From NCBI RefSeq assembly GCF_009695875.1, contig NZ_VUNC01000001.1, positions 372,001-436,000 of the forward strand: a DNA stretch of 64,000 bases, in the 5' to 3' direction. The position numbers and the translations under genes are program-made. This stretch comes from Olsenella porci (lineage in GTDB: Bacteria > Actinomycetota > Coriobacteriia > Coriobacteriales > Atopobiaceae). The notes under the pieces were generated by a model. That model saw only the letters and a program-made list of their open reading frames with translations. It was not told the DNA's origin and ran no database searches. Positions 25,899 through 34,004 of the stretch are shown here, piece after piece; the stretch's first letter is position 1; each line of letters begins with the position of its first letter.

Positions 25899-27494
25899 GT
25901 GCTGCAGAGGTTCCAACGTCTGGGAGGGGCCCTCTTCACCCCCGTCCTTCTGTTCTCGTTCGCCGGCCTCATCGTGGGGCTGGGCACGCTCTTCACCACG
26001 CCGCAGGTCATGGGGCCAATAGCTGTGGAAGACACGCTCTGGGTCAAGGTGTGGCGCGTCCTTCTCGCGGGCGGTTGGACGGCGTTCAACCAGCTGCCCC
26101 TGCTCTTCTCCCTTGCCCTTCCCATGGGGCTGGCAAAGACGCAGCGGGGCAGGTGCTGCTTGGAGTCACTTGCGGCCTACCTCACCTTCGACTACCTGGT
26201 CGGTGCCATCGTCACCGTCTTCCTGGGCTCTGACGTGCCGGCGGGCATGGTCTCGATTGCCGGCGTCAGGACGCTCGACACGGGCATCATCGGTACGCTC
26301 GCGGTGTCGGGCGTCACCGTGGCGCTGCACAACCGCTTCTTCGACGTGAGGCTTCCGCAGTGGCTCGGGGTGTTCTCGGGCACCGCCTTCGTGTACCTGC
26401 TCTCCTTTGCCGCCGCAGTTGGCATGTCCATCGTCACGGTGCTCGCCTGGCCCTTCTGGAGGGAGTTCCTCGAAGCGCTCCGCTCCTGCATCCTCTCCTC
26501 CGGCTCGTGGGGGGTTGCCGCCTTCGTTGCCATCGATCGAGCCCTCACGCCCCTGGGGCTGCACCACCTCTTCTACGCCCCCGTCTACTACGACAACGTG
26601 GTGGTGGACAGTGGGATCTACGTTACCTGGGCACACCAGCTTCCCCAGCTCGCAAGTAGTGGCCGCTCCCTCGCACAGAGCGCGCCCTGGGCGGCCCTCA
26701 GCGCCACGGGGTGGTCCAAGGTGTTCGGGGCGCCGGGGATCGCCCTGGCGTTCTATGCTACCTGCCCGCAAAACCGTCGGCGCAAGCTCGCCGCCTTCCT
26801 TGTTCCGGCCACGCTCTCCTCAATGCTGTGCGGCATCACCGAGCCCCTGGAGTTCGCGTTCCTCTTTGCCGGGCCCCAGCTTTTTGCCCTGCATGTGGCG
26901 CTCTCCGCCCTTCTCGCGTTCACCGTCAACCACATGGGGGTGGTGGGGGTCTTCTCGGGCGGGCTCATAGAGATGGCGTCGTTCAACTTCATCCCCCTCG
27001 CCGCGTCCCATGGCATGGAGTACCTGAGGGCCGCCGGAGTCGGTCTGGCGTTCACCGCCATCTACTTCGTCTCGTTCCGCCTGCTCATTACCAGGTTCGA
27101 CCTCAAGACGCCCGGCAGGGGGGACGGGCTCGACTTCAGTCGGCTTCCAGACTGGTACCATTCCGTTCGGAGCGAAGGCGGTCGGGATGCGTCCGACTGG
27201 CATTCAGCCGCGCGGACGCATGCTGGCGAGACACACGTTTCCCCGCTCGCCCAAGGGATCCTCGGCGGGCTTGGCGGGGCTGGCAACGTCGTGGGAATCA
27301 CACCGTGCATGACCAGGCTCAGGGTCACCGTGGCGGATCCCGCTGCGGTCGCGGATGACGCCTCGTTCGCATCCCTTGGGGTCTTGGGCGTGTTCCGGGC
27401 CGGGAGCTCCGTTCAGGTTGTGGTTGGCACGCGTGCCCCCGAGCTCGCGGAGGAGATCTCCTCCGCGCTCGGTGGAGACGCGCGGGACCTCTAG
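25899..27494 (+). CDS. PTS transporter EIICB, glucose/alpha-glucoside superfamily
   Basis: A 531-residue sugar phosphotransferase permease. Residues 1-415 are the EIIC channel, opening VLQRFQRLGGALFTPVLLFS and carrying the superfamily motif CGITEPLEFAFLFAGP; a His-rich segment with LGLHHLFYAPVYY fits the alpha-glucoside/maltose group. A loop of about 50 residues joins it to an EIIB domain with phospho-accepting Cys in VVGITPCMTRLRVTV near residue 469. There is no fused EIIA. The GTG start follows GGAAGGGGG. A Cof-type phosphatase is 20 nt downstream, so the pair may import and dephosphorylate a sugar; the sugar is not certain. Confidence 0.87.
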   Translation: MLQRFQRLGGALFTPVLLFSFAGLIVGLGTLFTTPQVMGPIAVEDTLWVKVWRVLLAGGWTAFNQLPLLFSLALPMGLAKTQRGRCCLESLAAYLTFDYLVGAIVTVFLGSDVPAGMVSIAGVRTLDTGIIGTLAVSGVTVALHNRFFDVRLPQWLGVFSGTAFVYLLSFAAAVGMSIVTVLAWPFWREFLEALRSCILSSGSWGVAAFVAIDRALTPLGLHHLFYAPVYYDNVVVDSGIYVTWAHQLPQLASSGRSLAQSAPWAALSATGWSKVFGAPGIALAFYATCPQNRRRKLAAFLVPATLSSMLCGITEPLEFAFLFAGPQLFALHVALSALLAFTVNHMGVVGVFSGGLIEMASFNFIPLAASHGMEYLRAAGVGLAFTAIYFVSFRLLITRFDLKTPGRGDGLDFSRLPDWYHSVRSEGGRDASDWHSAARTHAGETHVSPLAQGILGGLGGAGNVVGITPCMTRLRVTVADPAAVADDASFASLGVLGVFRAGSSVQVVVGTRAPELAEEISSALGGDARDL

Positions 27495-27514
27495 CGGGTT
27501 GGGGGAGTGGCTCC

Positions 27515-28330
27515 ATGGGCAGGCCGGTGGTGTTCTTCGACGTTGACGGGACGCTGGGGTGGGACGACCCCATCGCCCGCGAGGGACGTCCCGAGGAGGA
27601 GCGCAGCATGTCTCCCCGGCCAAGCGACGTGGTGTGCGACGCCATACGGGGCCTCGTGGACAACGGGGCCGCTGCCTTCGTATGCACTGGGCGCTCCCCG
27701 GCGACCCTGCATCCCGTCATCCTGGAGCTCCCCTTTGACGGCGTTGTCGGCCTGGGCGGCGCCTATGTCCGTGTGGGCCAGGCGGTGCTGAGGGACAGGC
27801 CGTTTCCTGGCGCGGTGCTCGAGGCCCTGGAGGGGCTTCTCCTCAGGGTTGGCTCTGGAGCACAGATCGAGTCCGCAACGGGCGTGGTGGAGCTGCGTGG
27901 CGGTGCCCAGGGGCTTCATCAGGGGCCGGACGTCCCGCAGACCATGCGGGAGGCCCTGGCAAGGCTGGAGGACCACCGCGCGCACAAGCTCATCGTTCCG
28001 ACGATCGTGGCGCGGGGGCTCATGTCGAACCCCGGGGCGAGCGAGATTCTCAGCACGAGCGAGCTCGAGATGGGCAACAGCGAGGTCACGCTCGCCCAGA
28101 ACACCAAGCAAGATGGCGTCAGGGCCGTTGTCGATTACCTGGGCCAGGATGTCGGGAAGACCTACGGGTTCGGTGACTCCCAGAACGACCTGCCGCTCTT
28201 CGACGAGGTGGACGTTGCGGTTGCAATGGGAAACGCCTCCGACGAGGTCAAGGCAAGGGCAAATCTGGTAACCGGAGGGGTTGGGGAGGATGGTGTGGCC
28301 ACGGGGCTCAAAGCGCTGGGCCTCATCTGA
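27515..28330 (+). CDS. HAD superfamily Cof-type phosphatase
   Basis: A 271-residue HAD hydrolase of the Cof/YidA class. Motif I is VVFFDVDGTLGWDD (nucleophile and acid aspartates), motif II VCTGRSPATL, motif III Lys in NTKQDGV and motif IV YGFGDSQNDLPLF; a cap domain occupies residues about 85-185. Such enzymes release phosphate from sugar phosphates or FMN. It is coupled to the PTS permease gene, which suggests a sugar phosphate substrate. GGGGGAG precedes the ATG, and a strong hairpin follows the gene. Confidence 0.88.
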   Translation: MGRPVVFFDVDGTLGWDDPIAREGRPEEERSMSPRPSDVVCDAIRGLVDNGAAAFVCTGRSPATLHPVILELPFDGVVGLGGAYVRVGQAVLRDRPFPGAVLEALEGLLLRVGSGAQIESATGVVELRGGAQGLHQGPDVPQTMREALARLEDHRAHKLIVPTIVARGLMSNPGASEILSTSELEMGNSEVTLAQNTKQDGVRAVVDYLGQDVGKTYGFGDSQNDLPLFDEVDVAVAMGNASDEVKARANLVTGGVGEDGVATGLKALGLI

Positions 28331-28337
28331 GACGAAC

Positions 28338-28370
28338 GCGCCCGCCTCCGAGGGAATTGGAGGCGGGCGC
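28338..28370 (+). terminator. terminator hairpin after the PTS-phosphatase pair
   Basis: A perfect 12-bp stem, GCGCCCGCCTCC/GGAGGCGGGCGC, with a 9-nt loop, 7 nt after the stop. No T-run follows; lying between convergent genes it may serve both. Confidence 0.7.
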
Positions 28371-28435
28371 CTGCATCCTGGCGACTTGTGGCTCGTTAAC
28401 CCGGGTCAAACGTTCGAACAACTCGAGACGATTTG

Positions 28436-29155
28436 CTAACGCCTCGAGACCAGGTTGTAAGAGAAGGAGTCCGGATGATAGCGGACCTGCGTGTACTCGA
28501 ACATCACGCCCTCAGAGTTGAACGACTGGTTCTCCATGACCGCCACGCAGTTGTAGGGGTCAAGGTCCATGTAGCTGCAGTCTTCGTCGGTCGCAAGCTG
28601 CACGGTGATGCGCCGCTTGCTGGTAAGGATGCGCATGTGGCGCTCGCTCTCTAGGAAGTGGTACACCGAGCCCTCGGCAATCTCTGGGGTAAGGCCCGCC
28701 ACGGCTGATGCCAGGAAGTAGTCGTGGTCAACCTGGCGTGCCTCGCCGTCGAGCGACCTCACTCGCACGATGCGCAGCAGCTCCACGCCCTCCGCAAAGC
28801 CGGTCCTACGCGAGAGTCCCGACCCGCAGGTCACCTGCTCAAACGACTTCACCGAGGTGGAGGGGGTGAGGCCATTGCGTCGGGCGAACTCAACAAACGA
28901 CTCAACGCCGGAGAGCGACCCCTGGGCGCTGTGACCCTCGCGCTGCCAGATTACGCGCACGCCCCTGCCGTGCATGGGCTGAACGTATGCGTCATCGGCA
29001 AGCATCGAGACTGCCCTGCGCAGGGTGTTGCGCGAGCAGCCGTACTGTGCCGTAAGCTCGCTCTCGGTGGGGAGAAAGTCCTCGTAGGTGTAGGTGCCCT
29101 CTTGGATCTTGCCCTTGAGGTCACGGTAGATCCCCTCATAAATGGCCCTGGGCAT
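28436..29155 (-). CDS. GntR/UTRA-family regulator, TreR/maltodextrin type
   Basis: A 239-residue GntR protein of the HutC/UTRA subfamily. The winged helix reads AIYEGIYRDLKGKIQEGTYT, LPTESELTAQYGCSRNTLRR and the UTRA ligand domain follows a linker with SAQGSLSGVESFVEFARRNG. The family resembles the trehalose repressor TreR. Here it is divergent from a maltodextrin transporter and convergent with a PTS gene, so maltodextrin or trehalose phosphate control is inferred from context. AGGGAGGTGACC lies upstream of the ATG. Confidence 0.87.
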   Translation of the reverse strand: MPRAIYEGIYRDLKGKIQEGTYTYEDFLPTESELTAQYGCSRNTLRRAVSMLADDAYVQPMHGRGVRVIWQREGHSAQGSLSGVESFVEFARRNGLTPSTSVKSFEQVTCGSGLSRRTGFAEGVELLRIVRVRSLDGEARQVDHDYFLASAVAGLTPEIAEGSVYHFLESERHMRILTSKRRITVQLATDEDCSYMDLDPYNCVAVMENQSFNSEGVMFEYTQVRYHPDSFSYNLVSRR

Positions 29156-29375
29156 CGGTCACCTCCCTATCTCCCGCACTCATGCGGGGCTGCTCGCAAC
29201 GGGCGGGCGTGGGGGGTCGTTCCTTTGGTTCCCACAAGTTGGGATGTCCATGTCCTATGGGCGGAGAGACCCCCCGCACCCAAAACACCAGCTCCAACAT
29301 AGTAGCCTTCCAAGAGGTCTAAACGTGCGAAGTACCGCTTAAGCAAAAAATCGACCGTTCGACCTAAAGTCATTT

Positions 29376-29389
29376 GAACAAGTTTGTCC
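29376..29389. promoter_or_regulatory. candidate operator of the maltodextrin operon
   Basis: GAACAAGTTTGTCC, an imperfect palindrome (GAACAA against GGACAA) in the 345-nt gap between the GntR gene and the binding-protein gene. A related GTTCGAAC lies at 28411-28418 beyond the GntR gene, and TTCGACC at 29358-29364. The rest of the gap is AT-richer than its neighbours and contains no gene; the promoter could not be placed. Confidence 0.35.
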
Positions 29390-29500
29390 GCTCCCATATC
29401 CTTCGAGATGAAGTCAAAGCGGGCCGGGAACGGTCTGCTTGCGGGCGAGAGGGGCCACGCCTACAGACGAGATGGGCCCCAAGCCAAATGGGAGGTTGCA

Positions 29501-30838
29501 ATGAAGGCGAACGGTAACATCAGCAGGCGTCAGTTCGTTTCCATGAGCGCGGTTGCGGGCCTCGGCCTTGCACTGGCCGGCTGCGGCAGCACTGGCGGAT
29601 CGAGCAGCACGAGTGATTCCGGCTCCGGCTCATCTGCGTCGGGCAAGGTCTACTACCTCAACTTCAAGCCTGAGGTCGACTCCCAGTGGCAGGCGCTTGC
29701 CAAGGAGTACACCAAGGAGACGGGCGTCAAGGTCTCCGTCGTCACCGCCGCCTCCGACACCTACGAGGAGAAGCTCCAGTCCGAGATGTCCAAGAGCTCC
29801 GCTCCCACCCTGTTCCAGGTCAACGGCCCCATCGGCCTCAAGAGCTGGAAGGACTACTGCGCTGACCTCACCGGCACCGACATCCTGGGCGAGCTCACCA
29901 ACGACAACCTGGCGCTCAAGGATGGCGACAAGGTCCTGGGCATCGACTACGTCGAGGAGGACTACGGCATCATCTACAACAAGGACCTGCTGACCAAGGC
30001 CGGCTACAAGGAGTCCGACATCACCAGCTTCGACACCCTGAAGAAGGTTGCAGACGACATCCAGGCCCGCAAGGACGAGCTCGGCGTCAAGGGCGCCTTC
30101 ACCTCCGCCGGCATGGACTCCAGCTCCAACTGGCGCTACACCACGCACCTGGCCAACATGCCCATCTACTACGAGTTCGTGAAGGACGATGAGGAGGAGA
30201 CCGGCACCGACGCCATCAAGGGCACCTACCTCGACAACTACAAGCAGATCTTCGACCTCTACATCACCGACAGCACCACCGACGGCTCGCAGCTCGCCAG
30301 CAAGACCGGCGACGACGCCAACAACGAGTTCGTGAACGGCGAGGCGGTCTTCTATCAGAACGGCTCCTGGGCCTGGTCTGACATCTCCAAGAAGCTCGGC
30401 GAGGACAAGGTCGGCATGCTGCCCATCTACATCGGTGTGGACGGCGAGGAGAAGCAGGGCCTCTGCTCCGGCGGCGAGAACTACTGGTGCGTCAACAGCC
30501 AGGCCTCCGAGGAGGACCAGAAGGCGACGCTCGACTTCCTGAAGTGGGTCGTCACCTCCGACACCGGCACCAAGACCCTTTCTACCGACATGGGCTTCAA
30601 CTGCCCGTTCAAGAGCGCCAAGGAACCGGACAACCCGTTCTCCAAGATCGCCAAGCAGATGGTCTCCGACGGCAAGACGTCTGTGAACTGGGACTTCGTC
30701 TGGATTCCGTCCGAGCAGTGGAAGTCTGACCTCTCCAACGCCCTCACCAAGTACGCTGCCGGCACCGACAAGTGGGATGCGGTCAAGACAGCGTTCGTGG
30801 ACGGCTGGAAGACCGAGTCCGAGGCCAACGCGGAGTAG
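29501..30838 (+). CDS. maltodextrin-type ABC transporter substrate-binding lipoprotein
   Basis: A 445-residue solute-binding protein of the MalE/extracellular family 1. The N-terminus MKANGNISRRQFVSMSAVAG is followed by LGLALAGC, so Cys28 is the lipidated residue. ISRRQFV is a twin-arginine motif, pointing to Tat export of a lipoprotein. A Ser/Gly-rich tether (GGSSSTSDSGSGSSASG) leads to the bilobal domain. GGGAGG precedes ATG 29501. Permeases, ATPase, malQ and phosphorylase downstream identify maltodextrins as the likely ligand. A hairpin between it and the first permease should keep binding protein in excess. Confidence 0.92.
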   Translation: MKANGNISRRQFVSMSAVAGLGLALAGCGSTGGSSSTSDSGSGSSASGKVYYLNFKPEVDSQWQALAKEYTKETGVKVSVVTAASDTYEEKLQSEMSKSSAPTLFQVNGPIGLKSWKDYCADLTGTDILGELTNDNLALKDGDKVLGIDYVEEDYGIIYNKDLLTKAGYKESDITSFDTLKKVADDIQARKDELGVKGAFTSAGMDSSSNWRYTTHLANMPIYYEFVKDDEEETGTDAIKGTYLDNYKQIFDLYITDSTTDGSQLASKTGDDANNEFVNGEAVFYQNGSWAWSDISKKLGEDKVGMLPIYIGVDGEEKQGLCSGGENYWCVNSQASEEDQKATLDFLKWVVTSDTGTKTLSTDMGFNCPFKSAKEPDNPFSKIAKQMVSDGKTSVNWDFVWIPSEQWKSDLSNALTKYAAGTDKWDAVKTAFVDGWKTESEANAE

Positions 30839-30867
30839 TGTTCGCGCCTCGGCCCAAAGGGCCTCCC

Positions 30868-30901
30868 GCGGGGTGGGCGGACGTCTGTCCACCCACCCCG
30901 C
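30868..30901 (+). terminator. intercistronic attenuating hairpin
   Basis: GCGGGGTGGG/CCCACCCCGC with an inner GGAC/GTCC stem, 30 nt after the binding-protein stop and before the permease ribosome site. No T-run follows, so partial termination or 3'-end protection of the upstream message is more likely than full arrest. Confidence 0.7.
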
Positions 30902-30924
30902 TCCTATGCGAAGGGAGTTAACGC

Positions 30925-31779
30925 ATGGTTAAATCACTCAGGAAATGGTGGCCGCTGTTCCTGCTTCCCACGGCCCTCTCGTTTGCCTTCGGGTTCGTGA
31001 TTCCGTTTGCCGAGGGCCTCTACCTGTCGTTCTGCCGGTTCATCAGCATCTCAAACCCCAAATTCGTGGGCGTCAGCAACTACGTTGCCGCGCTGTCCGA
31101 CCCGCAGTTCTCGCACGCCTTCTGGCTCACTGCCCTGTTCACCGTCGTGATCACCGTCCTGATCAACGTGATTGCCCTCGCCATCGCGCTCTGCTTCACC
31201 CGCAAGGGGCTCAGGGGCAGCAACAGCTTCCGCACCGTGTTCTTCATGCCCAACCTCATCGGCGGCATCGTGCTGGGCTACATCTGGCAGATTCTCATCA
31301 ACGGCGTCCTCACCAATGTGGGGCAGCAGCTCCTTGCACTCAACACGGCCGCTGGCTTCTGGGGCCTCGTGATCCTGATGCTTTGGCAGCAGATCGGCTA
31401 CATGATGATCATCTACATCGCCGGCCTGCAGTCCATCCCCAGCGACTACCTCGAGGCGGCCAAGGTCGATGGTGCCACCGCATGGCAGACGCTCTGGAAG
31501 GTTAAGATTCCCAACCTCATGCCCACCATCACCATCTGCCTCTTCCTCACCATCACCAACGGCTTCAAGCTCTTCGACCAGAACCTCGCCCTCACCGGCG
31601 GCGCGCCCGACCACTCCACCGAGCTCCTTGCGCTCAACATCTACAACACGTTCTATGCGCGCGCGGGTGCCAAGTGGATGGGCATCGGCCAGGCCAAGGC
31701 GGTCATCTTCTGCATCCTGGTCATCTGCATCTCGATGATCCAGCTCAAGGCGACCCAGTCCAAGGAGGTGCAGCAGTAA
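30925..31779 (+). CDS. maltodextrin-type ABC permease (MalF-like)
   Basis: A 284-residue permease with six helices (KWWPLFLLPTALSFAFGFVI at the start) and the EAA loop DYLEAAKVDGATAWQTLWKV that contacts the ATPase. Shorter than E. coli MalF, like Gram-positive MsmF/CymF-type proteins. AAGGGAG precedes the ATG. Its stop overlaps the next permease start (TAATG), so the two are made together. Confidence 0.93.
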   Translation: MVKSLRKWWPLFLLPTALSFAFGFVIPFAEGLYLSFCRFISISNPKFVGVSNYVAALSDPQFSHAFWLTALFTVVITVLINVIALAIALCFTRKGLRGSNSFRTVFFMPNLIGGIVLGYIWQILINGVLTNVGQQLLALNTAAGFWGLVILMLWQQIGYMMIIYIAGLQSIPSDYLEAAKVDGATAWQTLWKVKIPNLMPTITICLFLTITNGFKLFDQNLALTGGAPDHSTELLALNIYNTFYARAGAKWMGIGQAKAVIFCILVICISMIQLKATQSKEVQQ

Positions 31780-32618
31780 TGCAGCGTGAGAAGATTACCA
31801 ACAGGATTCTCACGGTGTTCTTCACCGTGTTGAGCCTGGCATGGATCTATCCCATGGTCATGATCCTCATGAACTCGTTCAAGCAGGGCACGGCCATCAC
31901 CACGGCATCCGCTTTCGACCCGGTCACGGCTGCGACGTCGGCAGGATTTGCCAACTACATCAGCGCCCTCACCAAGCAGGGCTTCGCCGCCGCATTTGGC
32001 TACACGCTGGTCATCACGCTCACGTCGGTGGCGCTCATCCTGGTGTGCTGCTCCATGTGCGCCTGGTACGTGGTCCGAGTCAACAACAAGTTCTGCAAGG
32101 CGCTCTACTACCTGTTCGTGTTCTCCATGGTCGTCCCGTTCCAGATGCTCATGTTCACGCTCTCGAGCCTGGCTGACTCCATGGGCCTCAACACGCCCTA
32201 CAACATCTGCTTCATCTACCTCGGCTTCGGCGCCGGCCTCGCGGTCTTCATGTTCGCCGGCTTCGTGAAGACGATTCCGCTCGAGATCGAGGAGGCCGCC
32301 ACCATTGACGGCTGCAACCCGGTCCAGACCTTCTTCCACGTGGTGCTGCCCATCATGAAGCCCACGTACATCTCGGTCGGCATCCTCGAGACAATGTGGG
32401 TCTGGAACGACTACCTCCTGCCCTACCTCGTGCTCGACAGCACCAAGTACAAGACGATCCCCATCCTGATCCAGTACTTCCGCGGCGGGTACGGCCACGT
32501 GGAGCTGGGCCCGATGATGGCGTGCATCATGATGACCATCCTCCCCATCGTCATCGTCTACCTGCTCTGCCAGCGCTTCATCATCAGCGGCGTCGTCTCC
32601 GGCGCGGTCAAGGGCTAG
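31779..32618 (+). CDS. maltodextrin-type ABC permease (MalG-like)
   Basis: A 279-residue six-helix permease, starting MQREKITNRILTVFFTVLSL, with the coupling loop IPLEIEEAATIDGCNPVQTF, a close fit to the MalG/MsmG EAA motif. CAAGGAGG lies within the end of the upstream gene. Forms the channel with the preceding permease. It is followed by 75 nt with no terminator before the ATPase gene. Confidence 0.93.
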   Translation: MQREKITNRILTVFFTVLSLAWIYPMVMILMNSFKQGTAITTASAFDPVTAATSAGFANYISALTKQGFAAAFGYTLVITLTSVALILVCCSMCAWYVVRVNNKFCKALYYLFVFSMVVPFQMLMFTLSSLADSMGLNTPYNICFIYLGFGAGLAVFMFAGFVKTIPLEIEEAATIDGCNPVQTFFHVVLPIMKPTYISVGILETMWVWNDYLLPYLVLDSTKYKTIPILIQYFRGGYGHVELGPMMACIMMTILPIVIVYLLCQRFIISGVVSGAVKG

Positions 32619-32693
32619 CGGTTCGTCACAGCAAGAGGCCCGTGCAAGGACTGTTCGCGACCCCGGTGTGGGTCCCATGAGAAAGGCAGACAG

Positions 32694-33902
32694 ATGGCCG
32701 AGATCGTCCTCAAGAACATCAAGAAGATCTATCCCAACGAGAAGACCAAGAAGCACCGGTTTGGCAAGAAGGCAAAGGAGCCGGAGAAGAAGAGCAACCT
32801 CCAGGTGACCGACGAGGGCGTCGTTGCCGTCCAGGACTTCAACCTCACCGTGCACGACCGCGAGTTCGTGGTTCTGGTCGGCCCCTCCGGCTGCGGCAAG
32901 TCCACCACGCTCCGCATGATCGCCGGCCTGGAGGACATCTCCTCGGGCGACCTGCTCATCGACGGCAAGCGCGTGAACGACGTGGCGCCCAAGGACCGCG
33001 ACATCGCCATGGTGTTCCAGAGCTACGCCCTGTACCCCAACATGACCGTGTACGAGAACATGGCCTTCACGCTCAAGCTCAAGAAGGTCGACCCCAAGGT
33101 CATCGACGAGAAGGTCCGTGCCGCGGCCGAGACGCTGGGCATCACCCAGTACCTGGACCGCAAGCCCAAGGCCCTCTCTGGCGGCCAGCGCCAGCGCGTC
33201 GCCATCGGTCGTGCCATCGTTCGTGACCCCAAGGTATTCCTGATGGACGAGCCCCTCTCCAACCTGGACGCCAAGCTGCGCAACCAGATGCGCGCCGAGC
33301 TCATCAAGCTGCGCCACAAGGTCAACGGCACCTTCATCTACGTCACGCACGACCAGACCGAGGCAATGACCCTGGGCGACCGCATCGTGGTCATGAGGGA
33401 CGGCTTCGTGCAGCAGATCGGCACCCCGCAGGAGGTCTTCAACCACCCCGCCAACCTGTTCGTCGCAGGCTTCATCGGCATGCCGCAGATGAACTTCTTC
33501 CCCGCGACGCTGGTTCGCGATGGCGCCTCCTACCAGCTCAAGACCCCCAAGTTCACCGTGGACATCGCGCCGGACACCTGCAAGAAGCTCGCTGCCTCCG
33601 GGGTGGATGCGGCCAAGACCGACGTCACGGCTGGCGCACGACCCGAGCAGATTGAGCTGGTCGCCCCGGGCGAGAAGGGCGCCATCTGCGGCAAGATCGT
33701 GGTCTCCGAGCTCATGGGCGCCACCGTGCACGTGCACGCGGATGTCAATGGCTCCGAGTTCGTCCTGGTCATCAACACCGTGGACTTCGACAAGAGCAAG
33801 GGCTCCTCGTTTGGCATTGGTGACGACATCTGGTTCAAGTTCGAGCCCGACGCGGTTCACCTGTTTGACAAGGAGACCGAGAAGAACCTCATCCAGGCAT
33901 AG
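32694..33902 (+). CDS. sugar ABC transporter ATPase (MsmX/UgpC/MalK family)
   Basis: A 402-residue ATPase: Walker A GPSGCGKST, Q-loop VFQSYALYPNMTVYENM, signature LSGGQRQRV, Walker B VFLMDEPLSNLDAKLR, H-loop THDQTEAM, then an OB-fold regulatory domain with ARPEQIELV. It should energise the permease pair and, as with MsmX, perhaps others. Odd: about 28 extra residues rich in Lys (KTKKHRFGKKAKEPEKKSNL) are inserted between the first strand and VVAVQDFNL, where most family members have only a few residues. The insert is in frame and unlikely to be an error, since the flanking domain is intact. Confidence 0.95.
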   Translation: MAEIVLKNIKKIYPNEKTKKHRFGKKAKEPEKKSNLQVTDEGVVAVQDFNLTVHDREFVVLVGPSGCGKSTTLRMIAGLEDISSGDLLIDGKRVNDVAPKDRDIAMVFQSYALYPNMTVYENMAFTLKLKKVDPKVIDEKVRAAAETLGITQYLDRKPKALSGGQRQRVAIGRAIVRDPKVFLMDEPLSNLDAKLRNQMRAELIKLRHKVNGTFIYVTHDQTEAMTLGDRIVVMRDGFVQQIGTPQEVFNHPANLFVAGFIGMPQMNFFPATLVRDGASYQLKTPKFTVDIAPDTCKKLAASGVDAAKTDVTAGARPEQIELVAPGEKGAICGKIVVSELMGATVHVHADVNGSEFVLVINTVDFDKSKGSSFGIGDDIWFKFEPDAVHLFDKETEKNLIQA

Positions 33903-34004
33903 GACTGGGAGAGGTGGTCGCCGCCCAACTCCGGCAACACAGCGACTGTGGCGGTGTGTCGGGTTGGGCGGCCCTTTTGTGACTGGAACCAGTAAGGAGC
34001 GAAG

